A stretch of DNA of 64,000 nt from Promicromonospora umidemergens (GCF_024171995.1 NZ_JAMTCT010000005.1:62001-126000); one strand, 5' to 3'. Shown: positions 1 through 9,819, numbered from the stretch's first letter. The notes: generated by a model from the sequence alone, not told the origin. Numbers and translations are program-made.

Positions 1-1195
1 CCTCATCGCGCTTGATGAAGGTGAACCGCACGTGGGAGGCGAGCGCCTTCGCCGTCGGAGAGCCGGCGCGGCAGAACGCCGCCGCCGGGATCGCCACCAC
101 GCCGGCGAGCTCGGGCAGCCGGCGGCACAGCTCGACGCCGTCGCGCAGGCCGAGGCGACCGAGCAGGTTCGACGCATCGGCCATCACGAAGTACGTGCCG
201 GCCGGGCGGTTCACCGTGAAACCTGCCGCCTCCAGTCCCGCGCAGAGGAGGTCCCGACGCTCGGTGAGGGTTGCGGCCAGCGCGCGGGGGGTGTCGTCGT
301 CGGCAAGGGCCTGGGCGATGGCAGGCTGGAATGGCGCGCCGGACGTGTACGTGAGGAACTGCTTGACCGTCCGGACGGCCGTGACGAGGTCGGCGGGCCC
401 GTGCAGCCAGCCGATCTTCCAGCCGGTGAACGAGAACGTCTTGCCCGACGACGAGACGGTCAGCGTGCGCTCGGCCATGCCCGGCAGCGTGGCGATCGGG
501 ATGTGCTCGGCGCCGAACGTGAGGTGCTCGTAGACCTCGTCGGTCACGACTATCGCGTCACGCTCCTGTGCCACCGCTGCGACGGCCGCGAGCTCGTCCC
601 GGGTGAGCACCGCCCCGGTCGGGTTGTGCGGGGAGTTGAGCACGATCATCCGCAGGCGAGGGGAGGCGGCCGCCCGGAGCGCCGCGACGTCGAGCCGGAA
701 GCCGTCCGGCCCGGGGACCAGGGGAGCGGTCACATGCGTGGCGCCGGACATGCCGATCGCTGCAGCGTGCGAGTCGTAGAACGGTTCCAGGGTGAGCACC
801 TCGTCGCCCGGACGGGTCAGCGCGAGGACCGAGGCGGTCAGCGCTTCGGTGGCGCCGGTGGTCACCAGCACCTCGGTGTCGGGGTCGACGTCCAGCCCGT
901 AGTGCCGCTTCTGATGGTCCGCGACGGCCCGGCGCAGCTCCGGCACGCCGTCGCCCGGCGCGTACTGGTTGCGCCCCTCCTCGATGGCCCGGATCGCGGC
1001 CTGCTTGACGTACTCGGGGCCGTCGACGTCGGGAAAACCCTGGCCGAGGTTGATCGCACCGGTGCGGGCGGCGAACGCCGACATCTCGGCGAAGATCGTG
1101 ACGGCGACACCGCCGTCGTCGGCGAGGAGACCCGCCGCGCTCGCGGTGTCCTGCCAGCGGTCCCGGCCGCGGCCGGGTGAATGGAGTGAGCTCAT
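1..1195 (-). CDS. Class I/II PLP-dependent aminotransferase (3' end outside window)
   Basis: Fold-type I pyridoxal-phosphate aminotransferase, probably cytosolic. The 398 codons present cover nearly the whole protein, but the stop lies before base 1. Visible family features are an N-terminal INLGQGFPD block, the NNPHNPTG substrate/cofactor segment, TDEVYEHL, and the PLP-lysine region SSSGKTFSFTGWKIGW. This combination matches the branch holding mycobacterial DapC-like (succinyl-DAP) and kynurenine/methionine aminotransferases, and the exact substrate cannot be read from sequence. I chose the ATG at 1195 because a TATCGT -10 hexamer (1203-1208) ends 7 nt before it, giving a leaderless start. 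An in-frame ATG at 1213 is the alternative and has no ribosome binding site. The family call is firm and the substrate is open. Confidence 0.88.
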   Translation of the reverse strand, partial: MSSLHSPGRGRDRWQDTASAAGLLADDGGVAVTIFAEMSAFAARTGAINLGQGFPDVDGPEYVKQAAIRAIEEGRNQYAPGDGVPELRRAVADHQKRHYGLDVDPDTEVLVTTGATEALTASVLALTRPGDEVLTLEPFYDSHAAAIGMSGATHVTAPLVPGPDGFRLDVAALRAAASPRLRMIVLNSPHNPTGAVLTRDELAAVAAVAQERDAIVVTDEVYEHLTFGAEHIPIATLPGMAERTLTVSSSGKTFSFTGWKIGWLHGPADLVTAVRTVKQFLTYTSGAPFQPAIAQALADDDTPRALAATLTERRDLLCAGLEAAGFTVNRPAGTYFVMADASNLLGRLGLRDGVELCRRLPELAGVVAIPAAAFCRAGSPTAKALASHVRFTFIKRDE

Positions 1196-1202
1196 GGGGT
1201 CG

Positions 1203-1208
1203 ACGATA
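1203..1208 (-). promoter_or_regulatory. -10 hexamer of the aminotransferase
   Basis: TATCGT on the minus strand, 7 nt before the ATG at 1195. Confidence 0.45.
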
Positions 1209-1213
1209 GCCAT

Positions 1214-1641
1214 CGCGCGTCTACCGGGAGTTCATCTCTGGCATCCCGGACAACCCTCTTTACCTGCGCGTTTGTGGACAACCCTGTGGATGTGGTGGAT
1301 AACCCCGGTCCTTGGGGAAAGTTATCCACAGGGCGCCCTGCGGAGATGAACACTTGGCCTCATCGTCGAGCGCTTCGGCCTGGAGCGCGACGTCGTCCTC
1401 GCCTGCAAGGGCGTCTACGCCCTCATGACGAGCAACGTCTATAGCACCGACGGCACCGACGGTCGCTTCGCCTGGGTGCTCCGCCATGCTTGCCCGTCCG
1501 GACGTGCAGGCCGCCGCTGCGGCTCTCGCTGCGCACGCAGCGACCCGAGTCGAAGCGGTCTGACATGCAGGTGCAGGCGAGTCGGTATCCGCGACGCCGA
1601 CTCGCGGCCGGACGCGGCCAGTGGCCGCGTGGCCGGCTGGT
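1214..1641. other. 428-bp non-genic stretch with possible decayed coding remnant
   Basis: Beyond the DnaA-box-like cluster, about 1,345-1,565 looks coding but is broken. One + frame gives LIVERFGLERDVVLACKGVY and more, without a start. A second + frame from about 1,488 gives MLARPDVQAAAAALAAHAA and ends at a TGA near 1,563. The two frames would join only with a frameshift. I do not recognise the product. It may be the debris of a lost gene next to the broken ATPase gene. Confidence 0.3.
1273..1330. promoter_or_regulatory. Cluster of DnaA-box-like 9-mers
   Basis: Four 9-mers fall in 58 bp. TTATCCACA (1322-1330) is a perfect consensus DnaA box on the + strand. On the opposite strand 1273-1281 (TGTGGACAA) and 1294-1302 (GGTGGATAA) each differ by one base, and 1285-1293 (TGTGGATGT) by two. 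No origin genes (dnaA, dnaN, gyrB) are near, so this is not oriC. It could titrate DnaA or regulate the adjacent aminotransferase, or be a recurring intergenic sequence of this genome. Confidence 0.45.
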
Positions 1642-2915
1642 TCAGGGGCCGAGTAGTTCCGCAGGTATGACGGCGATCCCGTCGTCACGTCGGTATGCGG
1701 CGGGTCCGGTCGTGACGAGAACGGCGTCGAGCAGGTCGTCGCCCAACTTGTCCTGGAGCCACTTCAGGTGTTTGACGTCATCCCCGCCGGGGATTGCCGT
1801 GAGCTTCACCTCGATGGCCACGATCTTGCCGTCGCCGCGTTCGACGATGAGGTCGACCTCATGTTCGCCGCGTTTTGTCCGTAGGTGGCTGACATGTGCT
1901 CCGTGCGCTTCCGCGTATACCTGGACGGACAGCGTGACCAGGCTCTCGAAGAACGCCCCGATCAGCGAGCCGTTGCGGGGGAGCGGAACGGTACCGGGAT
2001 TCGCACGTTCTAGGAGCGCGTCACTGCTGACGTTCAGGAGTCGTGCCGCCAGTGCGGGATCGCACATCTGGTGCTTCGGCGAGGCGCCAAGTGCCGCCAT
2101 GATGCTGTCGATGCCCGTCCACGCCGGGACCTCTTCGACAAGCCACATGCGTTCCAGGATCTCGCGGTAGGCGACCGTCGTGGTACGCGCCGGCTTGTCG
2201 GCGTCCCCGGGTGTCGCGGCCTCGAGTATCGAGGCGTACGAGGCGGTCGTCGATGTCGCCGCCGCGTATGCCCGCAGCCAGGCACGGAGTGTTCCGGGAC
2301 GGCGTACGACGTGACCGAGTTCCGGGAAGTCGCGATCTACCACGGCCGCCAGGTATCCGTCGAGAGCGTCCTTGCGGAAGCGCTCCGGGAGACGGCGTAT
2401 CCCCGGAAAGCCTGAGGAGATGATCTCCTGGGCATAGTCCTCGAGGCTGGCCGAGGAGTCGCCCGACACCGGCGGGCGCCCTCCTGCGAGCAGTGCACCC
2501 AGCGACACCGAGGGCTCGCCGATCGCTCGCTCTGCGAGCGACATCGGACGCATGCGCAGCTGGACGATGCGGCCAGCGCCGGAGTGCATCGGCTTCTTCG
2601 TCGGGGCCGCCGAGCCGGTCAACAGGAAGTCTCCGGCATTCGCGCCGCGGTCGACGGCTCGCCGAACCGCATCCCAGACAGGCGGATGTACTTGCCATTC
2701 GTCGACGAGGACCGGGCGCTCCGCCTTCGTCAATCGGCCCGGATCATTCTGAATCAGGCTCAGCTCGAATTCGTCGCCCAGGTCCAGGACCGACCGCGCC
2801 CGCCGTGAGACTGTCTCGGTCTTCCCTACTGCCTTGGGGCCGACGATCGCCACGGCGGGAAGCCCTCGAGAAGGTCGTCCAACCGACGGTCGAGGATCCT
2901 CGGGATGTAGTCCAC
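1642..2915 (-). pseudogene. DUF4143-type AAA ATPase, disrupted by a one-base frameshift
   Basis: The product is a P-loop ATPase of the AAA_14/DUF4143 family, whose members bind ATP and carry a C-terminal nuclease-like fold. Visible are the Walker A segment GPKAVGKT, a LVDEWQ Walker B-like motif, LLTGSA, and a C-terminal block EHEVDLIVERGDGKIVAIEVK like PD-(D/E)XK nucleases. The usual N-terminus, YIPRILDRRLDDLLEG, sits just upstream in another frame and begins at a GTG at 2915. The frames join if one C is restored in the run near 2,858-2,864, giving EGLPAVAIVGPKAVGK. This is therefore a recent single-base deletion or a sequencing error. A shortened protein from the GTG at 2853 would start one strand before the Walker A loop. 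Function in this family is poorly known. Confidence 0.8.
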
Positions 2916-3242
2916 GGTCCTAGGCTGCAGATTTGCAGCATCCCACGCTACCGATGTTCGTACTCCTACGAGACGGATCTTCGCGGTCCTACGCTCCCGA
3001 TATGCGGGATGGGCCCCTCGTGCACTCGTTGGCACAACTGCTGCATCGACTGGCGGGCATGGCGCTGGGGCGGAGATCCCGGGACTGTCCGGCATGCTCG
3101 CGCGTGGATGCCGTCGGGCGGGGCAAAAGTTATCCACAGGCATTCCTGCCGTGGCGCGCGGATACGGATAGATCCTTCTAAGGTCGGGGTCGGTGGCGAT
3201 CCGCAGGGGGAGCGCGAGTAGCAAAAGCTCAGGGGGAGAACT
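2916..3242. other. Intergenic region between the broken ATPase and the Tad operon
   Basis: 327 bp without a supported gene. It carries a perfect TTATCCACA 9-mer at 3130-3138, in the same AGTTATCCACAG context as the copy at 1322-1330 on the other side of the ATPase gene. It should also hold the Tad operon promoter, but I see no convincing -35/-10 pair. Confidence 0.4.
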
Positions 3243-4664
3243 ATGTCCGCTGCGGTGGAACGGACGGAACTGCGTCGGCCGGCTCGGCCCGACGTCGGCG
3301 GCGAGCGTGCGGCCGGCTCGGCACGAGCCGACGGGATCGCCCTGCTGGAGGGTGAGGTGCGTGAGCTCGTCCGGCGTCGTGGCGTGGACCCGATGGCCGA
3401 GCCGGGACGGTTCGCCGAGCTGGTGCGCGAAGCGGCTGCGGACTACGCGGACCGTGCTGCGCGGGGTCTTCTCTCCGGGTTGCCCGACATGGAGCGCGTG
3501 GTCCGGGAGGTTTCGGACGCGGTTGGCGGTTTTGGGTCACTGCAGCCCTATCTTGATGATCCTGAAATAGAAGAGGTCTGGCTCAATTCGCCGACCCACG
3601 TGTACGTCGCACGGCGCGGTGTGCCGGAGCTGACCAGCACGGTCCTGACCACGGAGCAGGTCCGCGACCTGGTGGAGCGGATGCTCAAGACCTCTGGCCG
3701 ACGGCTCGACCTGTCCAGCCCGTTCGTCGACGCCCGGTTGCCCGGCGGGGAGCGGCTCCACGTCGTCATCCCCGACATCACGCGCGCGCACTTCGCCGTG
3801 AACATCCGCAAGCACGTGGTGCGGGCGCACTCGCTGGCCGACATGGTCCGGCTCGGGTCGCTGACCGCCCAGGCAGCGACGTTCCTCGACGCCGCGGTGC
3901 GGGCGGGACTGAACGTGCTGGTGTCGGGGCAGACCCAGGCGGGCAAGACGACGATGCTGAACGCCCTCGCAGGGTCGATCCCCGGGTCCGAGCGGGTCAT
4001 CTCGGCCGAGGAGGTCTGGGAGCTGCGGCTCCCCGTGCGCGACCACGTGGCCCTGCAGACGCGTCCGGCGAGCCTCGAGGGCACCGGGGAGGTGCCGCTG
4101 CGGCGCCTGGTCAAGGAGGCGCTGCGGATGCGCCCGGACCGGATAGTGATCGGCGAGGTCCGTGAGGCAGAGGCGTTCGACCTGCTCATCGCGCTGAACA
4201 GCGGCATCCCCGGCATGTGCACGCTGCACGCCAACACGGCACGCGAGGCGGTGGCCAAGATGACGACGCTGCCGCTGCTCGCCGGGGAGAACGTGTCCGA
4301 CCGGTTCGTGATCCCCACCGTCGCCTCTGCGGTGGACCTCGTGGTGCACCTCGGCCTGAGCCGGACAGCGGACGGCGTGGTGCGGCGCCAGGTGCGCGAG
4401 ATCGTGGCGGTGACCGGCCGTGTCGAGGAGGGCCGCATCGAGACGGCCGGGATCTTCGACCGGGACGCCGACGGCGACCTGCGGCGCGGAGACGGGATGC
4501 CGCCCGGCGAGGACCTCTTCGAGCGGGCAGGGTTCGACGTGCGGGCGATGCTCGCGGACCCACGAGCCGTCCCGGTCGGTGTGCGTCCGGGGGTCGGCGC
4601 CGTCGTCGGCCCGTGGGCGGGCGTCGGGACCCGGACGGGCGCCGGCCCCTGGACGGCCCGCTGA
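3243..4664 (+). CDS. cpaF: Tad secretion ATPase CpaF/TadA
   Basis: Hexameric secretion ATPase of the type II/IV superfamily that powers assembly of Flp/Tad pili from the cytosolic face of the membrane. The 473 residues show a long N-terminal helical region, then a RecA-like core with Walker A SGQTQAGKTT near residue 229, the Walker B/Asp-box segment MRPDRIVIGEVRE near residue 300, and the CTLHAN His-box typical of CpaF. The tail from about 440 is Gly/Pro/Arg-rich and unstructured. The start is supported by AGGGGGAG 5 nt upstream. It overlaps the next gene by TGATG, and the four following genes are close-packed, so it leads an operon. The family assignment is secure. Confidence 0.95.
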   Translation: MSAAVERTELRRPARPDVGGERAAGSARADGIALLEGEVRELVRRRGVDPMAEPGRFAELVREAAADYADRAARGLLSGLPDMERVVREVSDAVGGFGSLQPYLDDPEIEEVWLNSPTHVYVARRGVPELTSTVLTTEQVRDLVERMLKTSGRRLDLSSPFVDARLPGGERLHVVIPDITRAHFAVNIRKHVVRAHSLADMVRLGSLTAQAATFLDAAVRAGLNVLVSGQTQAGKTTMLNALAGSIPGSERVISAEEVWELRLPVRDHVALQTRPASLEGTGEVPLRRLVKEALRMRPDRIVIGEVREAEAFDLLIALNSGIPGMCTLHANTAREAVAKMTTLPLLAGENVSDRFVIPTVASAVDLVVHLGLSRTADGVVRRQVREIVAVTGRVEEGRIETAGIFDRDADGDLRRGDGMPPGEDLFERAGFDVRAMLADPRAVPVGVRPGVGAVVGPWAGVGTRTGAGPWTAR

Positions 4665-5521
4665 TGGGCGTGGTGGTGGGCCTGCTCCTGGGCATCGGCG
4701 CCTTCTGCGTCTGGTGGTCGTTCTGGACCCCGATGCCGCGGCAGGCGGGGCGGGTGACCTGGCAGATGCGCACCCGCGACCTGCTGATCCAGGCCGGTGC
4801 GCCCTCCGTCACGCCCGGGATGCTTGTCGGTGCCTGCGCCGCGCTCGGCGTGGTGACCCTGCTGCTCGGGCTCGCGCTGACACGCTCGCCCGCCATCGCG
4901 GCGTGCTTCGCCGTGCTGGTTGCCCCCGGCCCTGTCGTGCTGGTGCGAGCGCGGGCCCGGCACCGCCGTCGGGCGCTGCGGGACGTGTGGCCGGAGGTGG
5001 TGGACCACCTCGCCTCCGGTGTGCGCGCCGGGCTGTCCCTGCCGGAGGCCGTCGCGCAGCTCGGCTACCGCGGCCCGGCGGAGCTGCGTGAGCCGTTCAG
5101 CCGCTTCGCGCACGACTACCGCGCCGGCGGCCGGTTCGGGGACGCGCTCGACGCGCTCAAGGAGCGACTGGCCGACCCCGTGGCCGACCGCATCGTCGAG
5201 GCCCTGCGCCTCACCCGCGAGGTCGGCGGACAGGACCTGGGCCGGTTGCTGCGCACCCTCAGTGGATTTCTGCGGGAGGACGCCGCTACGCGTGGCGAGC
5301 TCGAGGCGCGCCAGAGCTGGACCGTCAACGGCGCCCGCGTCGCGGTGGCCGCCCCATGGGTGGTGCTCGCCCTGCTCTCCACCCGTCCGGAGACGGCGAG
5401 CGCCTACGACTCGCCCGCCGGCATCACGGTCCTGATCACGGGTGGGCTCTGTGCGCTGGTCGCCTACCGGGTGATGCTGAGGATCGGCCGGCTGCCCGCC
5501 GAGCGGAGGGTGCTGCGGTGA
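4664..5521 (+). CDS. tadB: Tad pilus inner-membrane platform protein TadB
   Basis: A 285-aa integral membrane protein of the GspF/TadB type, the platform that partners the CpaF ATPase. Hydrophobic segments lie at about residues 3-20, 55-90 and at the C-terminus (about 230-275), around a cytosolic helical domain with the family-typical WPEVVDHLASGVRAGLSLPEA and EVGGQDLGRLLRTLSGFL stretches. The start is the ATG in the TGATG overlap with cpaF (4664), which implies translational coupling. It ends overlapping the GTG of the TadC gene. Confidence 0.9.
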   Translation: MGVVVGLLLGIGAFCVWWSFWTPMPRQAGRVTWQMRTRDLLIQAGAPSVTPGMLVGACAALGVVTLLLGLALTRSPAIAACFAVLVAPGPVVLVRARARHRRRALRDVWPEVVDHLASGVRAGLSLPEAVAQLGYRGPAELREPFSRFAHDYRAGGRFGDALDALKERLADPVADRIVEALRLTREVGGQDLGRLLRTLSGFLREDAATRGELEARQSWTVNGARVAVAAPWVVLALLSTRPETASAYDSPAGITVLITGGLCALVAYRVMLRIGRLPAERRVLR

Positions 5522-6435
5522 CGGGTTGGGCGGCAGGGGCGCTCGCCGGCCTCGGCGTCGCGCTGGGCCTCCTGATCGTGCTGGCCCGGCTGCGGGCGCG
5601 CGCCGTCACTCTCGACGAGCGGCTCGCGCCGTACCTGCGCCCGCGCGACGCCACGTCGACCCTGCTGCGAGAGGTCAGCCGCACCTCTGCGGTGGTCCGC
5701 CTGCTCGGCCTGCACGACGTCGGCGCGCGCCTCGAACGGTTCGGCTCCCCCCGCGCGGAGGTGCGGCGCAGGCTGGACCGCGCCGGGTCCGCCGAGTCGG
5801 TGGACCACTTCCGGGCCCGGCAGGTCGTGTGGACGGTGACCGGTCTGGCCACGGGCCTCGGCCTCGCGATGCTGCTCTCCGCGACGCGAGGGGCCGCGGT
5901 GATCCCGCTGGCGATGCTGGTCGTCGTCGCGGGCGGCTGCGGGTACGTGGCCTGCGACCAGGCCCTCACGACGCAGGTACGGCGACGCGAGGAGCGGCTG
6001 CTGGCCGAGCTGCCGACCATCGCGGAGCTGCTCGCCCTGGCCGTGGCCGCGGGGGAGAGCCCGCCGGCGGCCCTCGAACGGGTGGCCTCGACGGCGCGCG
6101 GCGAGCTGGCCGGTGAGATCAGGCGGATGGTCGCAGAGGTCCGGGCAGGGGCACCGGTGACCGCCGCGCTCACCGCGCTCGCGGACCGGTCGGGGCTGCC
6201 GCCCCTGTCGAGGTTCGCCGAGGGTGTCGTGGTGGCGCTCGAACGGGGCACCCCGTTGGCCGAAGTACTCCGTGCGCAGGCCGAGGACGTCCGGGAGGCC
6301 GGCCGCAGGTCCCTCCTGGAGGCAGGCGGTCGCAAGGAGATCCTGATGATGGTCCCGGTGGTGTTCCTGGTGCTTCCGGTCACCGTCGTCTTCGCCGTTT
6401 TTCCCAGCCTGGCCACCTTGCGGATCGGGCTCTGA
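5518..6435 (+). CDS. tadC: Tad pilus inner-membrane platform protein TadC
   Basis: The second GspF-domain platform protein, 305 aa, a paralogue of TadB and its usual partner. It has membrane segments near residues 5-20, about 110-145 and 275-300, and the T2SSF-like helices ELPTIAELLALAVAAGESP and LSRFAEGVVVALERGTPLAEVL. The GTG start at 5518 overlaps the TadB stop by 4 bp. Function is by family and operon position. Confidence 0.9.
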   Translation: MTGWAAGALAGLGVALGLLIVLARLRARAVTLDERLAPYLRPRDATSTLLREVSRTSAVVRLLGLHDVGARLERFGSPRAEVRRRLDRAGSAESVDHFRARQVVWTVTGLATGLGLAMLLSATRGAAVIPLAMLVVVAGGCGYVACDQALTTQVRRREERLLAELPTIAELLALAVAAGESPPAALERVASTARGELAGEIRRMVAEVRAGAPVTAALTALADRSGLPPLSRFAEGVVVALERGTPLAEVLRAQAEDVREAGRRSLLEAGGRKEILMMVPVVFLVLPVTVVFAVFPSLATLRIGL

Positions 6436-6475
6436 CATGACTCTGCGAACGGGTCTGCCGACGAAAGGAAGCGCC

Positions 6476-6652
6476 ATGCGCGACAACCACGAGCTCGAGA
6501 GCGCGGACCACCGCGAACGGGGCGACGTACCCGGCTGGGTCCTGGTGACCTTGATGACGGCGGGACTCGTGGTCGCGCTCTGGGCGCTGGCCGGACCCCT
6601 GCTCGAGAACGCGTTCCGGCAGGCGATCAGCAGCGTCACGGGCCAGGGGTGA
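6476..6652 (+). CDS. Small pilin-like membrane protein of the Tad operon
   Basis: 58 aa: a charged N-terminus rich in Glu, Asp and Arg (residues 1-18), a single hydrophobic helix (about 19-42), then an amphipathic tail ending in SSVTGQG. Size and position (after TadC, before the TadE-like genes) match the Flp pilin or DUF4244-like slot of actinobacterial Tad loci. The usual prepilin peptidase site (G-XXXX-EY) is not obvious, though RGDVPG precedes the helix. The ATG at 6476 is preferred over 6437 because AAAGGAA lies 7 nt upstream. It overlaps the next gene by 4 bp. Whether it forms the fibre is inference. Confidence 0.7.
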   Translation: MRDNHELESADHRERGDVPGWVLVTLMTAGLVVALWALAGPLLENAFRQAISSVTGQG

Positions 6653-7032
6653 GGCACGGCGGTCCGGAGCACGGCTCCGCCGCTGCCGAGTTCCTCCTGG
6701 TGTCCGTGCTGGTCCTGGCATTGCTGCTCGGTGTGGTCCAGGTGGCGCTCGCGGTGCACGTACGGTCGCTCGCCACTGACGCGGCGGCCGAGGGCGCACG
6801 CGTGGCGGCCCGTGCGGACCGGGGACCGGCTGACGGCGTCGCGCGTACCCGGGCCCTCCTGACCGACGCGCTGACCGGTGACTACGCCCGCGACGTCACC
6901 GCGGGCCGCGCCACGCTCGACGGCGCCGCGGTGACGGAGGTGACGGTGCGTGCGCCGCTGCCCGTGGTCGGGCTGCTCGGGCCCGGTGGCACGCTGACGG
7001 TCCGGGGGCACGCGCTGGAGGAGGCGCCGTGA
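6649..7032 (+). CDS. TadE-like pseudopilin
   Basis: 127 aa with the TadE N-terminal signature: a short basic lead, then GSAAAEFLLVSVLVLALLLG, where a Glu follows small residues at the start of a long hydrophobic helix, as in prepilins. The rest is a soluble domain that would sit outside the membrane. The GTG start at 6649 overlaps the upstream gene, and the stop overlaps the next GTG by 4 bp. It is a minor pilus component by family. Confidence 0.85.
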   Translation: MRHGGPEHGSAAAEFLLVSVLVLALLLGVVQVALAVHVRSLATDAAAEGARVAARADRGPADGVARTRALLTDALTGDYARDVTAGRATLDGAAVTEVTVRAPLPVVGLLGPGGTLTVRGHALEEAP

Positions 7033-7469
7033 CGCCGGGGGAGCGGGAGCGCGGCTCCGCGATGGTCGAGTTTCTCGGCGCCGCCCTGATCCTGCTGATC
7101 CCTTTGGTCTACCTCGTGGTGACGCTGGGCCGGGTCCAGGCGGGCGCGTTCGCCGCCGAGGGCGCGGCCCGCGAGGCCGTCCGCGCGATGGTCACTGCCG
7201 AGTCGTCGTCGGCCGGGGCGGTCCGCGCGAAGACTGCCGTCGGGATCGCCCTGTCCGACCAGGGCTTCGCCCGTGACCGCGGCGTGCTGTCCCTGGAGTG
7301 CTCCGCCTCCCCATGCCTGACGCCGGGCGCCGCAGTGGGCTCCGTCGTGCGGGTGGAGGTGCCACTGCCCCTGCTGCCCGACGCCGTGCGCGGCTGGGTC
7401 CCGTTGTCCGTCCCGGTCGAGGCGGCTCGCACCGGGACCGTCGACCGGTACTCGGAGGAGCGGCCCTGA
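7029..7469 (+). CDS. Second TadE-like pseudopilin
   Basis: 146 aa. The N-terminus RERGSAMVEFLGAALILLIP again shows the Gly-Ser/Glu prepilin-like signature before a transmembrane helix (about residues 13-35). Two cysteines (ECSASPC, about residues 89-95) could form a disulfide outside the membrane. It is the last gene of the uninterrupted Tad operon, since the TadG-like gene that normally follows is 1.7 kb away beyond the xylanase. Confidence 0.85.
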   Translation: MTPGERERGSAMVEFLGAALILLIPLVYLVVTLGRVQAGAFAAEGAAREAVRAMVTAESSSAGAVRAKTAVGIALSDQGFARDRGVLSLECSASPCLTPGAAVGSVVRVEVPLPLLPDAVRGWVPLSVPVEAARTGTVDRYSEERP

Positions 7470-7491
7470 CCTGCATGGATGACCGGTTGCA

Positions 7492-7526
7492 CCTGCCGCC
7501 TGCCACCTGCCACCTGCCACCTGCCG
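7492..7526. repeat. Five tandem copies of a 7-bp unit
   Basis: CCTGCCG, three CCTGCCA and a final CCTGCCG follow head to tail, just after the TadE-like stop. A 14-bp palindrome (CGACCCGCGGGTCG) follows at 7543-7556. Both lie in the convergent gap between the Tad operon and the xylanase gene. Confidence 0.9.
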
Positions 7527-7642
7527 CCAGTGCGACCGGGGGCGACCCGCGGGTCGGTGGCGCTGCGACGGCCCGCATCTCCTCGGGGAGACGCGGACCG
7601 TCGTCGTGCCTGGCGGGCAGCCCGACTGACCAGCTCAGCCCG

Positions 7643-9050
<1,408 letters not shown>

Positions 9051-9059
9051 GAGCTTCTA

Positions 9060-9088
9060 CTAAACGTTTTCAAAGGTGAAACGTTTAG
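9060..9088. promoter_or_regulatory. Twin LacI-family operator half-palindromes
   Basis: Two copies of the palindrome AAACGTTT (9062-9069 and 9079-9086), centres 17 bp apart, together form the inverted repeat CTAAACGTTT...AAACGTTTAG. A central CG flanked by A/T is typical of LacI-family operators controlling carbohydrate genes. No LacI gene is in the window. The pair could serve the xylanase, the divergent TadG-like gene, or both. Confidence 0.7.
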
Positions 9089-9148
9089 GTTGTGGGAGCC
9101 GCTGGCCGGGCCGCCCGGACCGGCCGTGCGGGAACTCATGGCTCGCCA

Positions 9149-9154
9149 CATAAT
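9149..9154 (+). promoter_or_regulatory. -10 hexamer of the TadG-like gene
   Basis: CATAAT ends 6 nt before the ATG at 9161. It suggests the displaced TadG-like gene has its own promoter. Confidence 0.45.
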
Positions 9155-9160
9155 GAGCGC

Positions 9161-9655
9161 ATGAAGCGCCCTCGCAGGCCAACCGTCTCCAACGCACCAG
9201 CGAGCGGTGTCATCGCGGCCAGGGACTTGGAGAGCGGCCGCATCATGCTGCTCACCTCGGCCTTCGTCGCGTTCGCCCTGATGCTCGTCGCGGTGGTCGC
9301 CTCGACGACCGCGGTCCACCTCGACCGCAAGGCGCTCTACGACGTCGCGGACCTCGCAGCGGCCGACGCCGCGAGCGCGATGTCTCCCGAGGCCTTCTAC
9401 GCCGGTGCCGGGGTGCCTGCCGACGGCGCCCCGCTCACCCTGTCCGACGCCGACGTGCGCGCCGCCGTCGAGCAGTACCTCGCCGAGCACCCACCGGGGA
9501 TCTCCGTGGCGGTGGCCGAGGCCTCGTCGCCGGACGGGCGGTCGGCCCGGGTGGCGCTGGAAGGAGTGTCCCGGCCGCCGCTGCTGCGCTGGTTCACCGA
9601 TGCGTTCGGCGGCGGGATCGGGCTGTCGGCGTCGTCCACGGCGCGCGCGTGGTGA
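9161..9655 (+). CDS. TadG-like pilus assembly protein, separated from its operon
   Basis: 164 aa. After about 18 polar residues, DLESGRIMLLTSAFVAFALML begins a transmembrane helix, followed by HLDRKALYDVADLAAADAAS, the usual start of the TadG/Flp-associated outer domain. Such proteins normally end a Tad operon directly after the TadE-like genes. Here 1.7 kb including the xylanase gene intervenes. No Shine-Dalgarno sequence precedes the ATG, but a -10 does, so a leaderless message is likely. It is short for TadG and lacks a von Willebrand domain. Confidence 0.75.
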   Translation: MKRPRRPTVSNAPASGVIAARDLESGRIMLLTSAFVAFALMLVAVVASTTAVHLDRKALYDVADLAAADAASAMSPEAFYAGAGVPADGAPLTLSDADVRAAVEQYLAEHPPGISVAVAEASSPDGRSARVALEGVSRPPLLRWFTDAFGGGIGLSASSTARAW

Positions 9656-9819
9656 GCTCGGGCGGGTGCTCGTCGGCATGGGCTCGGCGGAGCAGTTCAC
9701 TGATGGCTGCTCGACTGCAGTCGGCGAACCGGGCGGCGACCAAGTCTGCAGTCGACCCCCCGCTTCAGCTGGTCGGCGGAGGGCAGACCTGAAACCTCAC
9801 GCGCCGCCCGGACGACCGC

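Noticed and set aside
1273-1330. Replication origin
   Set aside because: DnaA-like boxes are present but dnaA, dnaN, gyrB, rpmH and an AT-rich unwinding region are all missing.
2851-2866. Programmed ribosomal frameshift in the DUF4143 gene
   Set aside because: There is no slippery heptamer or downstream structure, and a simple one-base loss explains the break.
7492-7526. CRISPR array
   Set aside because: Units of 7 bp without spacers and no cas genes nearby.
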